Shown: in pieces, positions 1 through 6,775 of the stretch
Numbering within the stretch: position 1 is the first letter of the stretch
How the letters are laid out: every line of letters starts with the position of its first letter
Source of the DNA: Spirochaetia bacterium
GTDB lineage: Bacteria; Spirochaetota; Spirochaetia; Treponematales; Breznakiellaceae
DNA: 7,145 nt
NCBI GenBank assembly: GCA_025997875.1
Contig: BNVE01000173.1
Coordinates: 1-7,145 of the forward strand
Direction: 5' to 3'
Translations under genes and position numbers: made by a program
Notes under the pieces: generated by a model
Told to the model about the DNA's origin: nothing
The model's input: the letters and a program-made list of their open reading frames with translations, nothing else
The model's database searches: none

Positions 1-345
1 AAATTTTCACCGCCATTCGCCTTCAGCTCCGTAGTGGAGCCATCGCCGATATCTCCCGTAACATTGACGCTGTAGCTATACGTATAGACCGGATCAGGGG
101 TCGGATTCGTAGGGTCGGTCGGAGTCGCAGGACCTGCCGGGGTCGTAGGGCCTGTCGGTGTGTCCGGATTCGGATTGGGGTTTAAATTGTCGCCGGGACC
201 GGCAGCGTTCTGGCAAGCGGCAAGCGACAGGGCAAGGACAAAAACCACCTCTAAGACTGCAAAGGCCCTATATATAGTGTGACTATTACGTTTTATATGC
301 TTAACTACGCTAAATATGGGGGGGGGGGGGTAAAAGATGGTTCAT
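1..345 (-). CDS. Lipoprotein, N-terminal part, frame broken at a poly-C tract (putative phase-variable gene)
   Basis: The gene is cut off by the left edge. Its start is ATG at 345-343, with GGAG at 355-352 six bases upstream. The ATG frame reads MNHLL, four prolines, H, I and then hits TAG at 312-310. From 317 to the edge a different frame stays open and encodes a lipoprotein: basic segment KHIKR, hydrophobic core, lipobox SLAAC with TGC at 215-213, then a Pro/Thr-rich linker and YTYSYSVNVTGDIGDG, which looks like the start of a beta-rich domain. The two parts join in one frame only if the 13-C run at 330-318 has 12 or 15 bases; the lipid-modified Cys would then be residue 44 (with 12 C). Upstream, the lipoprotein frame has a TGA at 344-342 and no usable start of its own. 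The product would be exported, lipid-anchored and probably surface or periplasmic; its function is unknown. The n-region before the hydrophobic core is unusually long, so a decayed gene or a sequencing error in the run are alternatives. Confidence 0.75.
90..161 (-). repeat. Four degenerate 18-bp repeats encoding a Pro/Thr hexapeptide linker
   Basis: Read on the minus strand, in the lipoprotein frame, this stretch encodes TPTGPT, TPAGPA, TPTDPT and NPTPDP, which are four six-residue units in a row. An NPNPNP stretch precedes them. Such linkers usually hold a folded domain away from the lipid anchor. The copies differ at the DNA level, so they look old and are less likely than the poly-C run to change in number. 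Confidence 0.7.
318..330. repeat. Homopolymer tract of 13 G (plus strand) / 13 C (coding strand)
   Basis: This is an uninterrupted run of 13 identical bases, starting immediately after codon 5 of the lipoprotein gene. Runs of this length gain and lose single bases by slipped-strand mispairing during replication. Because it lies inside the reading frame and is not a multiple of three, each change switches the frame. Length 13 leaves the lipoprotein untranslated; 12 or 15 would join the start to the signal peptide. The tract begins about 40 bases after the predicted transcription start, so the control would be translational. Confidence 0.9.
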
Positions 346-377
346 TTAGGGCTCCTTTTTACGGAAACAACGAGATA

Positions 378-406
378 ATTATAACAGACCGGTAATAATA
401 TGGGAA
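378..406 (-). promoter_or_regulatory. Candidate sigma-70-type promoter for the lipoprotein gene
   Basis: On the minus strand there is TTCCCA (406-401, four of six matches to TTGACA), a 17-base spacer, and a perfect TATAAT (383-378). Transcription would begin near 371, giving a leader of about 26 bases with GGAG at 355-352 ahead of the ATG at 345. An intact promoter and ribosome binding site argue that the gene is still maintained despite the broken frame. Confidence 0.6.
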
Positions 407-422
407 GTATACAATTCCAAAT

Positions 423-508
423 TTAACCACGAAAGGGCACGAAAAACACGAAAAAAGGATTGATCTTTCAAAGTAAAATTTCGTGTCTTTCGTGTCCTTC
501 GTGGTTAA
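423..508. repeat. Long imperfect inverted repeat made of CACGAA-type units
   Basis: The left arm (423-453) and right arm (479-508) are near-complementary, with one single-base bulge and about three mismatches, around a 25-base centre. Each arm begins with TTAACCACGAA (outer end) and contains further CACGAA units about 9-10 bases apart, so it is both a palindrome and a short-period direct repeat. Read on the minus strand, the right arm encodes the peptide TTKDTKDTKF, but I see no gene there. It lies between the lipoprotein and Uma2 genes. It could be a small non-autonomous mobile or REP-like element, or could act as a terminator or barrier between the two divergent promoters. It lacks the T-run of a typical intrinsic terminator. 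Confidence 0.8.
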
Positions 509-517
509 TTCCTCATA

Positions 518-546
518 TTGTAAACCCCATTTTTGTCCGGTATACT
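518..546 (+). promoter_or_regulatory. Candidate promoter of the Uma2-family gene
   Basis: TTGTAA (518-523), a 17-base spacer and TATACT (541-546) fit a sigma-70-type promoter facing the Uma2 gene. Transcription would begin near 553, at the ribosome binding site GGGGAG (553-558), so the leader would be very short. That short leader lowers confidence; transcripts may begin further upstream. Confidence 0.4.
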
Positions 547-556
547 TGAAATGGGG
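525..556 (+). promoter_or_regulatory. Possible hairpin covering the Uma2 ribosome binding site
   Basis: CCCCATTT (525-532) and AAATGGGG (549-556) are perfectly complementary around a 16-base loop. The right arm overlaps GGGGAG (553-558), the ribosome binding site of the Uma2 gene. In a transcript that starts upstream of 525 this stem could hide the site and lower translation. A transcript starting at the predicted promoter inside the loop would escape it. Confidence 0.35.
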
Positions 557-564
557 AGCGTAAT

Positions 565-1134
565 ATGTCAACAGCCGCGGATGAACCAATTTTCTATACC
601 TGTGCCGATGTCTACCGTTGGGATGAGGATGTCCGGGCCGAGATCATTGAGGGTGAACTCTATATGATGGCGCCGCCCGACAGGGTCCATCAGGACATCA
701 GCAGGGAATTATTTATGCCCCTCTGTAATTTTCTGAAAGGGAAACCCTGCAAAGCCTATGCCGCACCCTTTGGGGTCAGACCCTTCCCCAAGGCAGATTT
801 AAGCGATGATACCCTGGTGGAGCCGGATATCGTGGTGGTTTGCGATCCTTCCCAACTGGACAAACGGGGCTGCAACGGCGCGCCGAATCTTGTCATCGAA
901 ATCCTGTCCCCCTCAACTTCCCGAAAAGACCGGAAAACAAAATTCCGGCTCTATCAAAAGGCGGGAGTACCGGAATACTGGATCGTTGATCCCGAAAGCC
1001 GGGTGGTGCAGGTCCATATTCTGAATAACGGCAACTATATCACCACGGTGTACGATGAGACCGACGAAGTTAAGGTATCGGTTCTGCCCGGCTGCGCCAT
1101 CAATCTCAAAGAAGTTTTTCCCGCTAATTCCTGA
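565..1134 (+). CDS. Uma2-family (DUF820) PD-(D/E)XK endonuclease-like protein
   Basis: The 189-residue protein has the usual length and motif order of the Uma2 family. Visible motifs are [10 protein letters not shown] (residues 26-35), VEPDIVVV (85-92), [12 protein letters not shown] (107-118), then [23 protein letters not shown] (split here: K121 to Q131, then the EYW-DP signature at 137-143). By family knowledge the likely catalytic residues are Asp88, Glu112 and Lys126 of a restriction-endonuclease fold. All three are present, so the fold looks active. No natural substrate or role is established for the family, which is often present in many copies per genome. The start is supported by GGGGAG six bases upstream. 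It stands alone on its strand, next to an inverted repeat and a phase-variable-looking gene, and its 3' end overlaps the convergent DUF711 gene by 11 bases. This suggests an accessory gene inserted beside a conserved operon. Confidence 0.88.
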   Translation: MSTAADEPIFYTCADVYRWDEDVRAEIIEGELYMMAPPDRVHQDISRELFMPLCNFLKGKPCKAYAAPFGVRPFPKADLSDDTLVEPDIVVVCDPSQLDKRGCNGAPNLVIEILSPSTSRKDRKTKFRLYQKAGVPEYWIVDPESRVVQVHILNNGNYITTVYDETDEVKVSVLPGCAINLKEVFPANS

Positions 1135-2485
1135 ACGAGTGTATTGGAGCCGGAATCCGGCCGCCCCTCGCAATAAAAGCATCACTGCCGGCCTTGTGGA
1201 CTTCCATGATGGGCGCGCCGCCCAGGAGGCCGCCGAACTCCGCCCAGTCGCCGGCTTTTTTTCCCGGCACGGGGATGACCCGGACGGCGGTGGTTTTGTT
1301 GTTCACCATGCCGATGGCCATTTCGTCGGCGATGATGGCGGAGATGGTGGAAGCGGGGGTGTCCCCGGGTAAGGCGATCATGTCCAGGCCCACGGAGCAG
1401 ACGCTGGTCATGGCCTCAAGCTTGTCAAGGCTGATGGAACCGGAGCGGACCGCGGCGATCATGCCCTCGTCTTCGGAGACGGGGATGAAGGCCCCGGAGA
1501 AACCGCCCACGTGGGTGGAGGCCATGACGCCCCCCTTCTTTACCATGTCGGTGAGCATGGCAAGGGCGGCGGTGGCGCCGTGGGTACCGGCGGATTCAAG
1601 GCCCATCTCTTCCAGGATGCGGGCCACCGAGTCGCCTACCGCCGGGGTGGGCGCAAGGGACAGGTCCAGGATACCGAAGGGAACCCCGAGGCGTTTTGCG
1701 GCTTCCATGCCCACAAGCTGGCCCATGCGGGTAATTTTAAAGGCGGTCTTTTTGATGACATCGGCGAGTTCATCGAAGCCGGCATCCCGGTGGGATTCCA
1801 GGGCGGCCTTGACCACACCGGGGCCGGAGACTCCCACGTTCAGGCAGCTCTCCGCCTCGCCCGGACCGTGGAAGGCGCCGGCCATAAAGGGGTTGTCCTC
1901 GGGGGCGTTGCAGAACACCACCAGTTTTGCGCAGCCGATGCCGTCCCGGTCCGCGGTTTTTTCCGCGGCGGCCTTGATAATCTCCCCCATGCGGCGCACC
2001 GCGTTCATGTTGATGCCACTCTTGCTGCTTGCCACATTCACCGAGGCGCAGACCCTGCCGGTGGAAGAAAGGGCGGCGGGAATGGAGCTGATAAGTTTTT
2101 CATCCCCCCCGGTAAAGCCCTTCTGCACCAGTGCGGAAAAGCCCCCCACAAAATCGATCCCCAGTTCCCCCGCAATGTCGTCCAGCACCTGCGCGTAGGG
2201 GGTGTAGTCCTCATCATCGGAGGAAGCGGCCACCAGGGCCATGGGGGTTACCGAGAGCCGTTTGTTGATAATGGGGATACCGTATTCGTTTTCTATTTCC
2301 CGGCCCACCCTGACCAGGGGGCCCGCAACTCGGAGCAGCTTTTCCCGGATCCGTTTACGGGTTTCCGTTCCGGATGAGGATGCGCAGTCCAGCAGGGACA
2401 CCCCCAATGTGATGGCCCGGATATCCAGCTTGTACCGGATAAACATATCCACAGTTTCTTTTATTTCGTAGGGCGTAAACAGCAT
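1124..2485 (-). CDS. UPF0210 / DUF711 'PFL family' protein
   Basis: This 453-residue protein matches the normal family length and is complete. Characteristic segments are [20 protein letters not shown] (191-210), VGVSGPGVV (217-225), [12 protein letters not shown] (277-288), [12 protein letters not shown] (418-429) and the C-terminal signature [11 protein letters not shown] (440-450). Structures of this family are classed with the pyruvate formate-lyase-like barrel fold, hence the name, but no reaction is established. I do not see the classic adjacent Cys-Cys pair of pyruvate formate-lyase; cysteines at 185, 192 and 214 lie near the conserved segments. There is no signal peptide, so it is probably cytoplasmic. 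The start has AAGGA eight bases upstream and lies 15 bases after the ACT-domain gene, its usual neighbour in many bacteria. It is the last gene of the presumed leftward operon and no terminator is visible after it; its stop lies inside the end of the Uma2 gene. Confidence 0.93.
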   Translation of the reverse strand: MLFTPYEIKETVDMFIRYKLDIRAITLGVSLLDCASSSGTETRKRIREKLLRVAGPLVRVGREIENEYGIPIINKRLSVTPMALVAASSDDEDYTPYAQVLDDIAGELGIDFVGGFSALVQKGFTGGDEKLISSIPAALSSTGRVCASVNVASSKSGINMNAVRRMGEIIKAAAEKTADRDGIGCAKLVVFCNAPEDNPFMAGAFHGPGEAESCLNVGVSGPGVVKAALESHRDAGFDELADVIKKTAFKITRMGQLVGMEAAKRLGVPFGILDLSLAPTPAVGDSVARILEEMGLESAGTHGATAALAMLTDMVKKGGVMASTHVGGFSGAFIPVSEDEGMIAAVRSGSISLDKLEAMTSVCSVGLDMIALPGDTPASTISAIIADEMAIGMVNNKTTAVRVIPVPGKKAGDWAEFGGLLGGAPIMEVHKAGSDAFIARGGRIPAPIHSFRN

Positions 2486-2500
2486 TAGTGTTATCCTTAT

Positions 2501-2770
2501 TTAAATACGATGCATTGTGGAGAAAACCTTCTCGTGCATCAAACTGATTGACACATTCATGGCATCCCCAAGGCCGATCAGCTCGTTCTTTACCTCATCA
2601 AGGGCTTTCGTGCTGGAGGAGAGGTCCACCATCATCATCATGACAAAATTTCCCGAGAGGATGGTCTGGCTGATATCCTCAATATTGATTTCCCGTTCCG
2701 CCAAAAAGGCGCTGACCCGGGCGATGATGCCGACCTTGTCGTTTCCCACCACGGTGATAATTGCGTTCAT
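2501..2770 (-). CDS. UPF0237 ACT-domain protein
   Basis: The 89-residue protein is a stand-alone ACT domain. It begins with AIITVVGNDKVGIIARVSAF (residues 3-22), the typical first strand and helix with the Gly-containing ligand loop, followed by INIEDISQTI (29-38) and the strand FVMMMMVDLS (42-51). ACT domains usually bind amino acids or similar small ligands and form dimers. In this family the partner is thought to be the DUF711 protein, whose gene follows 15 bases downstream; the pairing is widespread but the role is unknown. AGGAGG lies upstream of the ATG with an 11-base gap, slightly long. The protein has no signal peptide and should be cytoplasmic. The 48-base space before it may weaken coupling to the upstream transporter gene, but no terminator is visible there. 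Confidence 0.92.
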   Translation of the reverse strand: MNAIITVVGNDKVGIIARVSAFLAEREINIEDISQTILSGNFVMMMMVDLSSSTKALDEVKNELIGLGDAMNVSISLMHEKVFSTMHRI

Positions 2771-2818
2771 CGGTTTAAATGCCTCCTGAAAACTTCGTTG
2801 GATATTTCATCTTGTATG

Positions 2819-3940
2819 TCAATCGGTCTCTATCTTGTGTTCGGTCAGAAAGAGATCCAGCACCGTAAGAAACAGTATTACTACCATGGGGCCCAGGACA
2901 AGGCCGTTAAAACCAAAGGCGCTTACCCCGCCCAGGATGGCGAAGAAAATGATCAGGGGGTGGAGCTGGATACGATCACGCAAAAACATGGGCCGCAGCA
3001 CATTGTCCAGAAGGGAAATGAAAAGCCCCGAAACGATCAGGAAAAGCACCCCGCCAAAAAGGTCCCCGCTTATGATCCGGATAAGGCCCAGGGGAAGCCA
3101 CACCAGGCCGCCGCCGATCATGGGAATAAACACGCAGATAAAAGTAAGGGCCGCCAATACCAGGGCGCCCTTCATCTGAAAAATACTAAAGATGATATAG
3201 GCCATGACCGCCTGGATCAGGGCCACCATGATGTAACCGAAGAAAAGGTTCCGGGTGATGTCCATAAACTTGCCGGTAAGGGCGCTGATGTATTCCTTGC
3301 GGATGGGGATGGCATGGAGCACCAAGCGGGAAAGGTAGGCGCCGTCGATGTAAAAAAAGAAAAGGCAGAACATCATCAGTACCAGGCCCAGGAGGAAGCT
3401 ACCGACGTTCTTCGCCACAGTACTGCTAAGGGTGACCATGCGCTGCAGGCTGGAACTGAGGGTATCCACAATCCACCTCTGGATTTCGTCCCCGGAGATG
3501 ATGATCCGCTCCGCGGTAATATCCTTTAAAAATTGAGAAATATTGTTAAATAAATCCCACAGGACATCGGGCTTTTCGTTGAACACCTCCCGGACAAAAC
3601 GCATCAGGTCCATTATCTGCCGGGAAAAAAGGGATGCCACAAAGGTCAGAGGAATCAGAATGAGGATAGCGGTACCCAGGGCGAAAACCACGGCCAGGAT
3701 GTTTTTAACAATTATCCCGCTGGTCCTGGTATAATCAAGGTTCTTTGTCAGCCGGTGATGAATGGGGCTGAGCAGTACATAGAGCAGGGTGGACCAGAGG
3801 AGCACCGTAAAGAAGGGCGCAAAGAGCCGGCACACCATGATGAAGAGGATGATGAGGATCGCCCCAAAGACATAATTCTGTACCATCTTGGACGGCGACA
3901 GACCGGGTTCATCACCCCTATGCAGAGGATCGTTGCTCAT
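2819..3940 (-). CDS. AI-2E / PerM-family (UPF0118) membrane protein
   Basis: The 373-residue protein has the layout of the AI-2E transporter family: two N-terminal membrane segments (about 23-40 and 41-60), a third (78-102), a long soluble loop (about 105-176), then membrane segments near 178-198, 233-254, 258-290, 296-312 and 328-362. Family-type motifs are VFIPMIGGGLVWLPLGLI (270-287) and LHPLIIFFAILGGVSAFGF (326-344, with GLVLGP after it). Known relatives include autoinducer-2 exporters and sodium/proton antiporters, so the substrate cannot be read from the sequence. The ATG overlaps the stop of the large TPR gene in the arrangement ATGA (3940-3937), which indicates translational coupling. 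This suggests the TPR protein and the membrane protein are needed in similar amounts and may act together. Confidence 0.9.
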   Translation of the reverse strand: MSNDPLHRGDEPGLSPSKMVQNYVFGAILIILFIMVCRLFAPFFTVLLWSTLLYVLLSPIHHRLTKNLDYTRTSGIIVKNILAVVFALGTAILILIPLTFVASLFSRQIMDLMRFVREVFNEKPDVLWDLFNNISQFLKDITAERIIISGDEIQRWIVDTLSSSLQRMVTLSSTVAKNVGSFLLGLVLMMFCLFFFYIDGAYLSRLVLHAIPIRKEYISALTGKFMDITRNLFFGYIMVALIQAVMAYIIFSIFQMKGALVLAALTFICVFIPMIGGGLVWLPLGLIRIISGDLFGGVLFLIVSGLFISLLDNVLRPMFLRDRIQLHPLIIFFAILGGVSAFGFNGLVLGPMVVILFLTVLDLFLTEHKIETD

Positions 3941-6000
3941 AAGCCTGCCAGTATCCGCTCCGCTTCCGCATTCCCCGGATACGCGGGATTGCGTTTCATC
4001 AAATCCTGAAGGGACCGTTTGGCCGCATCGGATTCCCCAAGGCTGGCGTAGGTTTTGCCAAGCTGCAGAATAGCTTCCCAGTTGTCCTGCTCAATACGGA
4101 GCAGCTCCCGGTAGGCATCCCGGGCCTTGGTAAAATCCCCCGCCCCCACATAGGCCCGGGCAAGGTTGAACCTGACCGTACCGTGCCCCGGTTCCACCGA
4201 CAGGGCCTTTTCATAATGTTCCACGCTGGAAGCCCAGTTTTCCTGTTTAGCGTATACCCGGCCCAGGTTGTTGTTGACCTCAAAATTATTCGGCTCCAGG
4301 CGGTAAGCATCGGAAAGGGACTTCATGGCTTCCGAAGTAAACCCGTTATCAAGAAAGAGATTCCCCAGGTTTATCCGGGGCTTTACGTACTTTGGATCCA
4401 GGTTTATCGCGGTGGTATAGGCCGCTATGGCCTCCTCAAGCTTTCCCGTATTCTCATTGGCCTGCCCCAGGGTATAGGCATATGCCGCATTGCCCGGGGC
4501 GCCGTCCACGGCCCGCCTGGCAAAGCTTACGGCGTCGGCATTTTTATTCAGGGCGATTTTTACCACCGCCATGTTGTAGTTGGTCTGAACATCGTTAGGG
4601 GAAACCTGCAATGCCCGGTTAAAGGAAGCTTCCGCTTCGGTATTATTACCGGCGGCGCTCTGGGCAGCCCCCATTTCCCGCAATGAGGCGATGTCGTTGG
4701 GGGTGTACTGCAGAGCCTGGTTAAAGGCGTCTATGGCGCCCCTGGTATCTCCCTTGGCGGAGAGGATGCGGCCTATTTCCCGGTGGGCCACTGCGTAATC
4801 CGGCTTAAGGGCTACCGCCTTGCGATACGCCTTGAGGGCATCGTCATTTTGGCCCAGCTGCCGAAGGCTGCCCCCCAGGTTGTACCAGCCGGGTTCAAAG
4901 TCGGGTTTAAGGTTGGTAACCGTCTCAAAGGACCGCCTGGCATCTGCATAGCGGCGGTTGCTGAAATAGACCCGCCCCAAATCCAGGGAGTATTGAGAGT
5001 TAGTCGGGTCCAGCTTTACCGCTTCCTGCATTTCTCCGATGGCGTTATCCAACTGTCTAATATCCCGGAATATCTTCCCCAGGGTGTAATGGGGAAGGGC
5101 CTGGGTGGGGTCCAGGGCAACCGCGGCCCGGGCCTGGGCTCCCGCTTCTTTCTGAGCGTTCCGGCCTATGTCGGTATTGGGCTGCCGGGCCGCAGCATCG
5201 TACCAAGCCTCGGCTATGTCCGCCCGTTTTTGCGCTTCAAAATGGGCCTCCCCTGCGGGCACCCGGCTCAGGGCTTCCGTAAAGGCATTCTGGGCCCCGG
5301 AGATATCGTTCCTCTCAAGCAAAGCCACGCCCTGGGATACCAAGTCGTTCACCGCCCGCATCTGGGCCTGTTTTTCAGCGGAGAGCCGGGCCAGCTCTTC
5401 TTCCTGGGCTTTGCGGCGGGCCTGTTCCGCCTCGGCAGCGGCTTTCCGCTCCGCCTCAGCGGCGGCCCTTGCGGCAGCTTCGGCTTCAAGGCGCTGCCTT
5501 ATTTCCTCCGCCACCCGGAGGCGTTCCGCCTCGGCCCGTTCCCGGGCGGCTATTTCTGCCGCCGAGGGCTGCTGTGCCGCCTGGGCAACCGCGGCGCTGG
5601 AAACGGACCCCGCTGCCCGTGCGGCGGCGATGGCCCGTTCGGCGGTTTCGGCGGCTAAATCCGCCGCAGCCTTTTCCGCAGCCTTCGCCGCTTCCAGGGC
5701 CCGGGCACGGAGCGCCCTGGCTTCCTCATCCCCGGCGTTTTCTATGAGCAGCCGGTCCAAAAGGTCCAGGGCCCGGCCAAATTCACCGTTATCAAAATAA
5801 TCCTGGGCAAGACGCAGGGTATTCTGCCTAAGCTTTGCGGCGGCTGCATCCGCATCATTTCCGGCGTTGGCGGCGGCATTCCTGCCAAAGAAGCTGAAGC
5901 CCCCGGCAGAAACCTTCTTTACAAAGAAGAAACCCCCGGCGACAAGCAGCGCCAAACCCAAAGCGGCAACGCCTATGATGATCTTTTTCTTTCTGTCCAT
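3937..6000 (-). CDS. Membrane-anchored TPR protein with Ala/Glu-rich coiled coil and 12-fold phased repeats
   Basis: The 687-residue protein has a basic start (DRKKK), one membrane segment (about 7-28), a TPR-like pair of helices (60-92), an Ala/Glu/Arg-rich helical stretch likely to form a coiled coil (about 95-215), and a TPR domain to the C-terminus. The repeat anchor prolines fall at 298, 332, 366, 400, 434, 468, 502, 536, 570, 604 and 672, with Gln at 638 filling the only gap: twelve positions exactly 34 residues apart. The long uninterrupted array should form more than one superhelical turn and bind protein partners. The N-terminus suggests it is held in the inner membrane with the bulk outside the cytoplasm. 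AGGAG lies nine bases before the ATG. The gene follows the small TPR gene by 19 bases and overlaps the AI-2E-family gene by four. No enzymatic domain is visible; it is probably a scaffold, but its partners are unknown. Confidence 0.9.
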   Translation of the reverse strand: MDRKKKIIIGVAALGLALLVAGGFFFVKKVSAGGFSFFGRNAAANAGNDADAAAAKLRQNTLRLAQDYFDNGEFGRALDLLDRLLIENAGDEEARALRARALEAAKAAEKAAADLAAETAERAIAAARAAGSVSSAAVAQAAQQPSAAEIAARERAEAERLRVAEEIRQRLEAEAAARAAAEAERKAAAEAEQARRKAQEEELARLSAEKQAQMRAVNDLVSQGVALLERNDISGAQNAFTEALSRVPAGEAHFEAQKRADIAEAWYDAAARQPNTDIGRNAQKEAGAQARAAVALDPTQALPHYTLGKIFRDIRQLDNAIGEMQEAVKLDPTNSQYSLDLGRVYFSNRRYADARRSFETVTNLKPDFEPGWYNLGGSLRQLGQNDDALKAYRKAVALKPDYAVAHREIGRILSAKGDTRGAIDAFNQALQYTPNDIASLREMGAAQSAAGNNTEAEASFNRALQVSPNDVQTNYNMAVVKIALNKNADAVSFARRAVDGAPGNAAYAYTLGQANENTGKLEEAIAAYTTAINLDPKYVKPRINLGNLFLDNGFTSEAMKSLSDAYRLEPNNFEVNNNLGRVYAKQENWASSVEHYEKALSVEPGHGTVRFNLARAYVGAGDFTKARDAYRELLRIEQDNWEAILQLGKTYASLGESDAAKRSLQDLMKRNPAYPGNAEAERILAGL

Positions 6001-6019
6001 TGGTATGTACTCCTAAAGC

Positions 6020-6718
6020 TCACTCAAGCTCAAATTCACCGTCATAACCAAGTACGTCTTCACTTCCTGCGGAAAGCCCCTTGTTTTCTTCCGCTGCGGA
6101 CTGAAGGGAAGCGGCAACCTCGTCCAGCATCCGCTGCCGTCTCTCCGCCTCTTCCCGGGCGATCTGTTCGGCCAGGGCCTTTCGCCTTTCCTCGGCGGCA
6201 GCTTCCTCCCGGATAAAGGTCACCACCTGGTCTACTCTGGACCGTTTTGGGGAATGGGGTTCCAGGGCCAGGAAGATCTCATAATCGGAGATGGCCGATT
6301 TAAGGGCCCCGGTCCTTATCCGGGTATTCCCCCGGTTCAGGTAGGCCGATGCAAAGGAGGGGTCCGCTTCTATCGCCTGGGTGTAGTACTGCTCCGCAAA
6401 GACGGTATTTCCCTTGGTAAAATACACATTACCCAGGTTATAGGCAACCCGGGGGGCCTCGCTTCCCGCCCGGGGCAGGATCTTGCGGTATACGGCAATA
6501 GCCTCGTCCAGCATATCCAGCTGCTGGTAGGCAATGCCCAGGTACAGGCAGGCCTTTATATGGGAGGGGTCCTCGGTGATGGTATTCTCCAGAAAGGCCA
6601 GGGCTTCCCGGGGCTTATTCTGCATAAAAAGTTCTTCCCCGCGGGCAAAATCGTCCAGCGCGCCGAGGGTCCCGGCAAAAAGGAACAGCAAACAGGGAAT
6701 CAACCGGTTTTTTCTCAC
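6020..6718 (-). CDS. Small exported TPR protein with C-terminal charged helix
   Basis: I place the start at GTG 6718-6716, giving 232 residues. It then begins RKNRLIPCLLFLFAGTLGA, a normal signal peptide with likely cleavage after Ala20, and no lipobox. The longer reading from ATG 6760 would add 14 residues before the signal peptide and has no ribosome binding site. About four TPR units follow: 21-52, 55-88, 91-124 and 125-158, with motifs YLGIAYQQLD, YNLGNVYFTKG and YLNRGNTRI. Residues 168-212 are an Ala/Glu/Arg-rich helix, probably coiled coil, ending in an acidic tail. It is likely periplasmic and may interact with the large TPR protein encoded 19 bases downstream, which shares the mix of TPR units and charged helix. 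It is the first gene of the presumed five-gene leftward operon. Specific function is unknown. Confidence 0.87.
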   Translation of the reverse strand: MRKNRLIPCLLFLFAGTLGALDDFARGEELFMQNKPREALAFLENTITEDPSHIKACLYLGIAYQQLDMLDEAIAVYRKILPRAGSEAPRVAYNLGNVYFTKGNTVFAEQYYTQAIEADPSFASAYLNRGNTRIRTGALKSAISDYEIFLALEPHSPKRSRVDQVVTFIREEAAAEERRKALAEQIAREEAERRQRMLDEVAASLQSAAEENKGLSAGSEDVLGYDGEFELE

Positions 6719-6724
6719 AATACA

Positions 6725-6728
6725 CCTC
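6725..6728 (-). promoter_or_regulatory. Ribosome binding site that decides the GTG start of the small TPR gene
   Basis: GAGG on the minus strand lies six bases before GTG 6718-6716. The in-frame ATG at 6760 has only a pyrimidine-rich stretch before it, with no purine-rich site. This, and the signal peptide that starts right at the GTG, favour the shorter protein. Confidence 0.7.
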
Positions 6729-6775
6729 ACTTCAAATGTCGGCCGGGAAAGGTTTGACATGAAGGAAGAAAGTAA

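Noticed and set aside
90..161. Four short tandem units considered as a CRISPR-like array
   Set aside because: The units are 18 bp, directly adjacent with no spacers, and encode in-frame Pro/Thr hexapeptides.
359..589. Open frame on the minus strand containing TTKDTKDTKF
   Set aside because: The repetitive peptide is simply the right arm of the CACGAA-unit hairpin read in frame. It has no convincing ribosome binding site and covers two promoters, so it is not a likely gene.
1149..1161. Short GCCGG-AAT-CCGGC hairpin after the Uma2 stop, as a terminator
   Set aside because: Only five pairs, no following T-run, and it lies in the DUF711 C-terminal signature coding sequence, which explains it.
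1194..2198. Long open frame on the plus strand opposite the DUF711 gene (334 codons)
   Set aside because: It is antisense to an unmistakable conserved protein and its composition reflects GC-rich codon bias; no recognisable domain or start site.
2794..2822. Perfect TTGACA on the minus strand (2822-2817) as an internal promoter for the ACT gene
   Set aside because: At 15-18 bases downstream there is no acceptable -10 box (AACGAA and similar), so the match alone is not enough.
4783..5658. Long plus-strand open frames opposite the large TPR gene
   Set aside because: They mirror the GC- and Ala-rich coiled-coil and repeat coding sequence and show no family features.
6719..6760. N-terminal extension of the small TPR protein from ATG 6760
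   Set aside because: No ribosome binding site before it, and it would put 14 residues in front of a normal signal peptide; GTG 6718 with GAGG is better.
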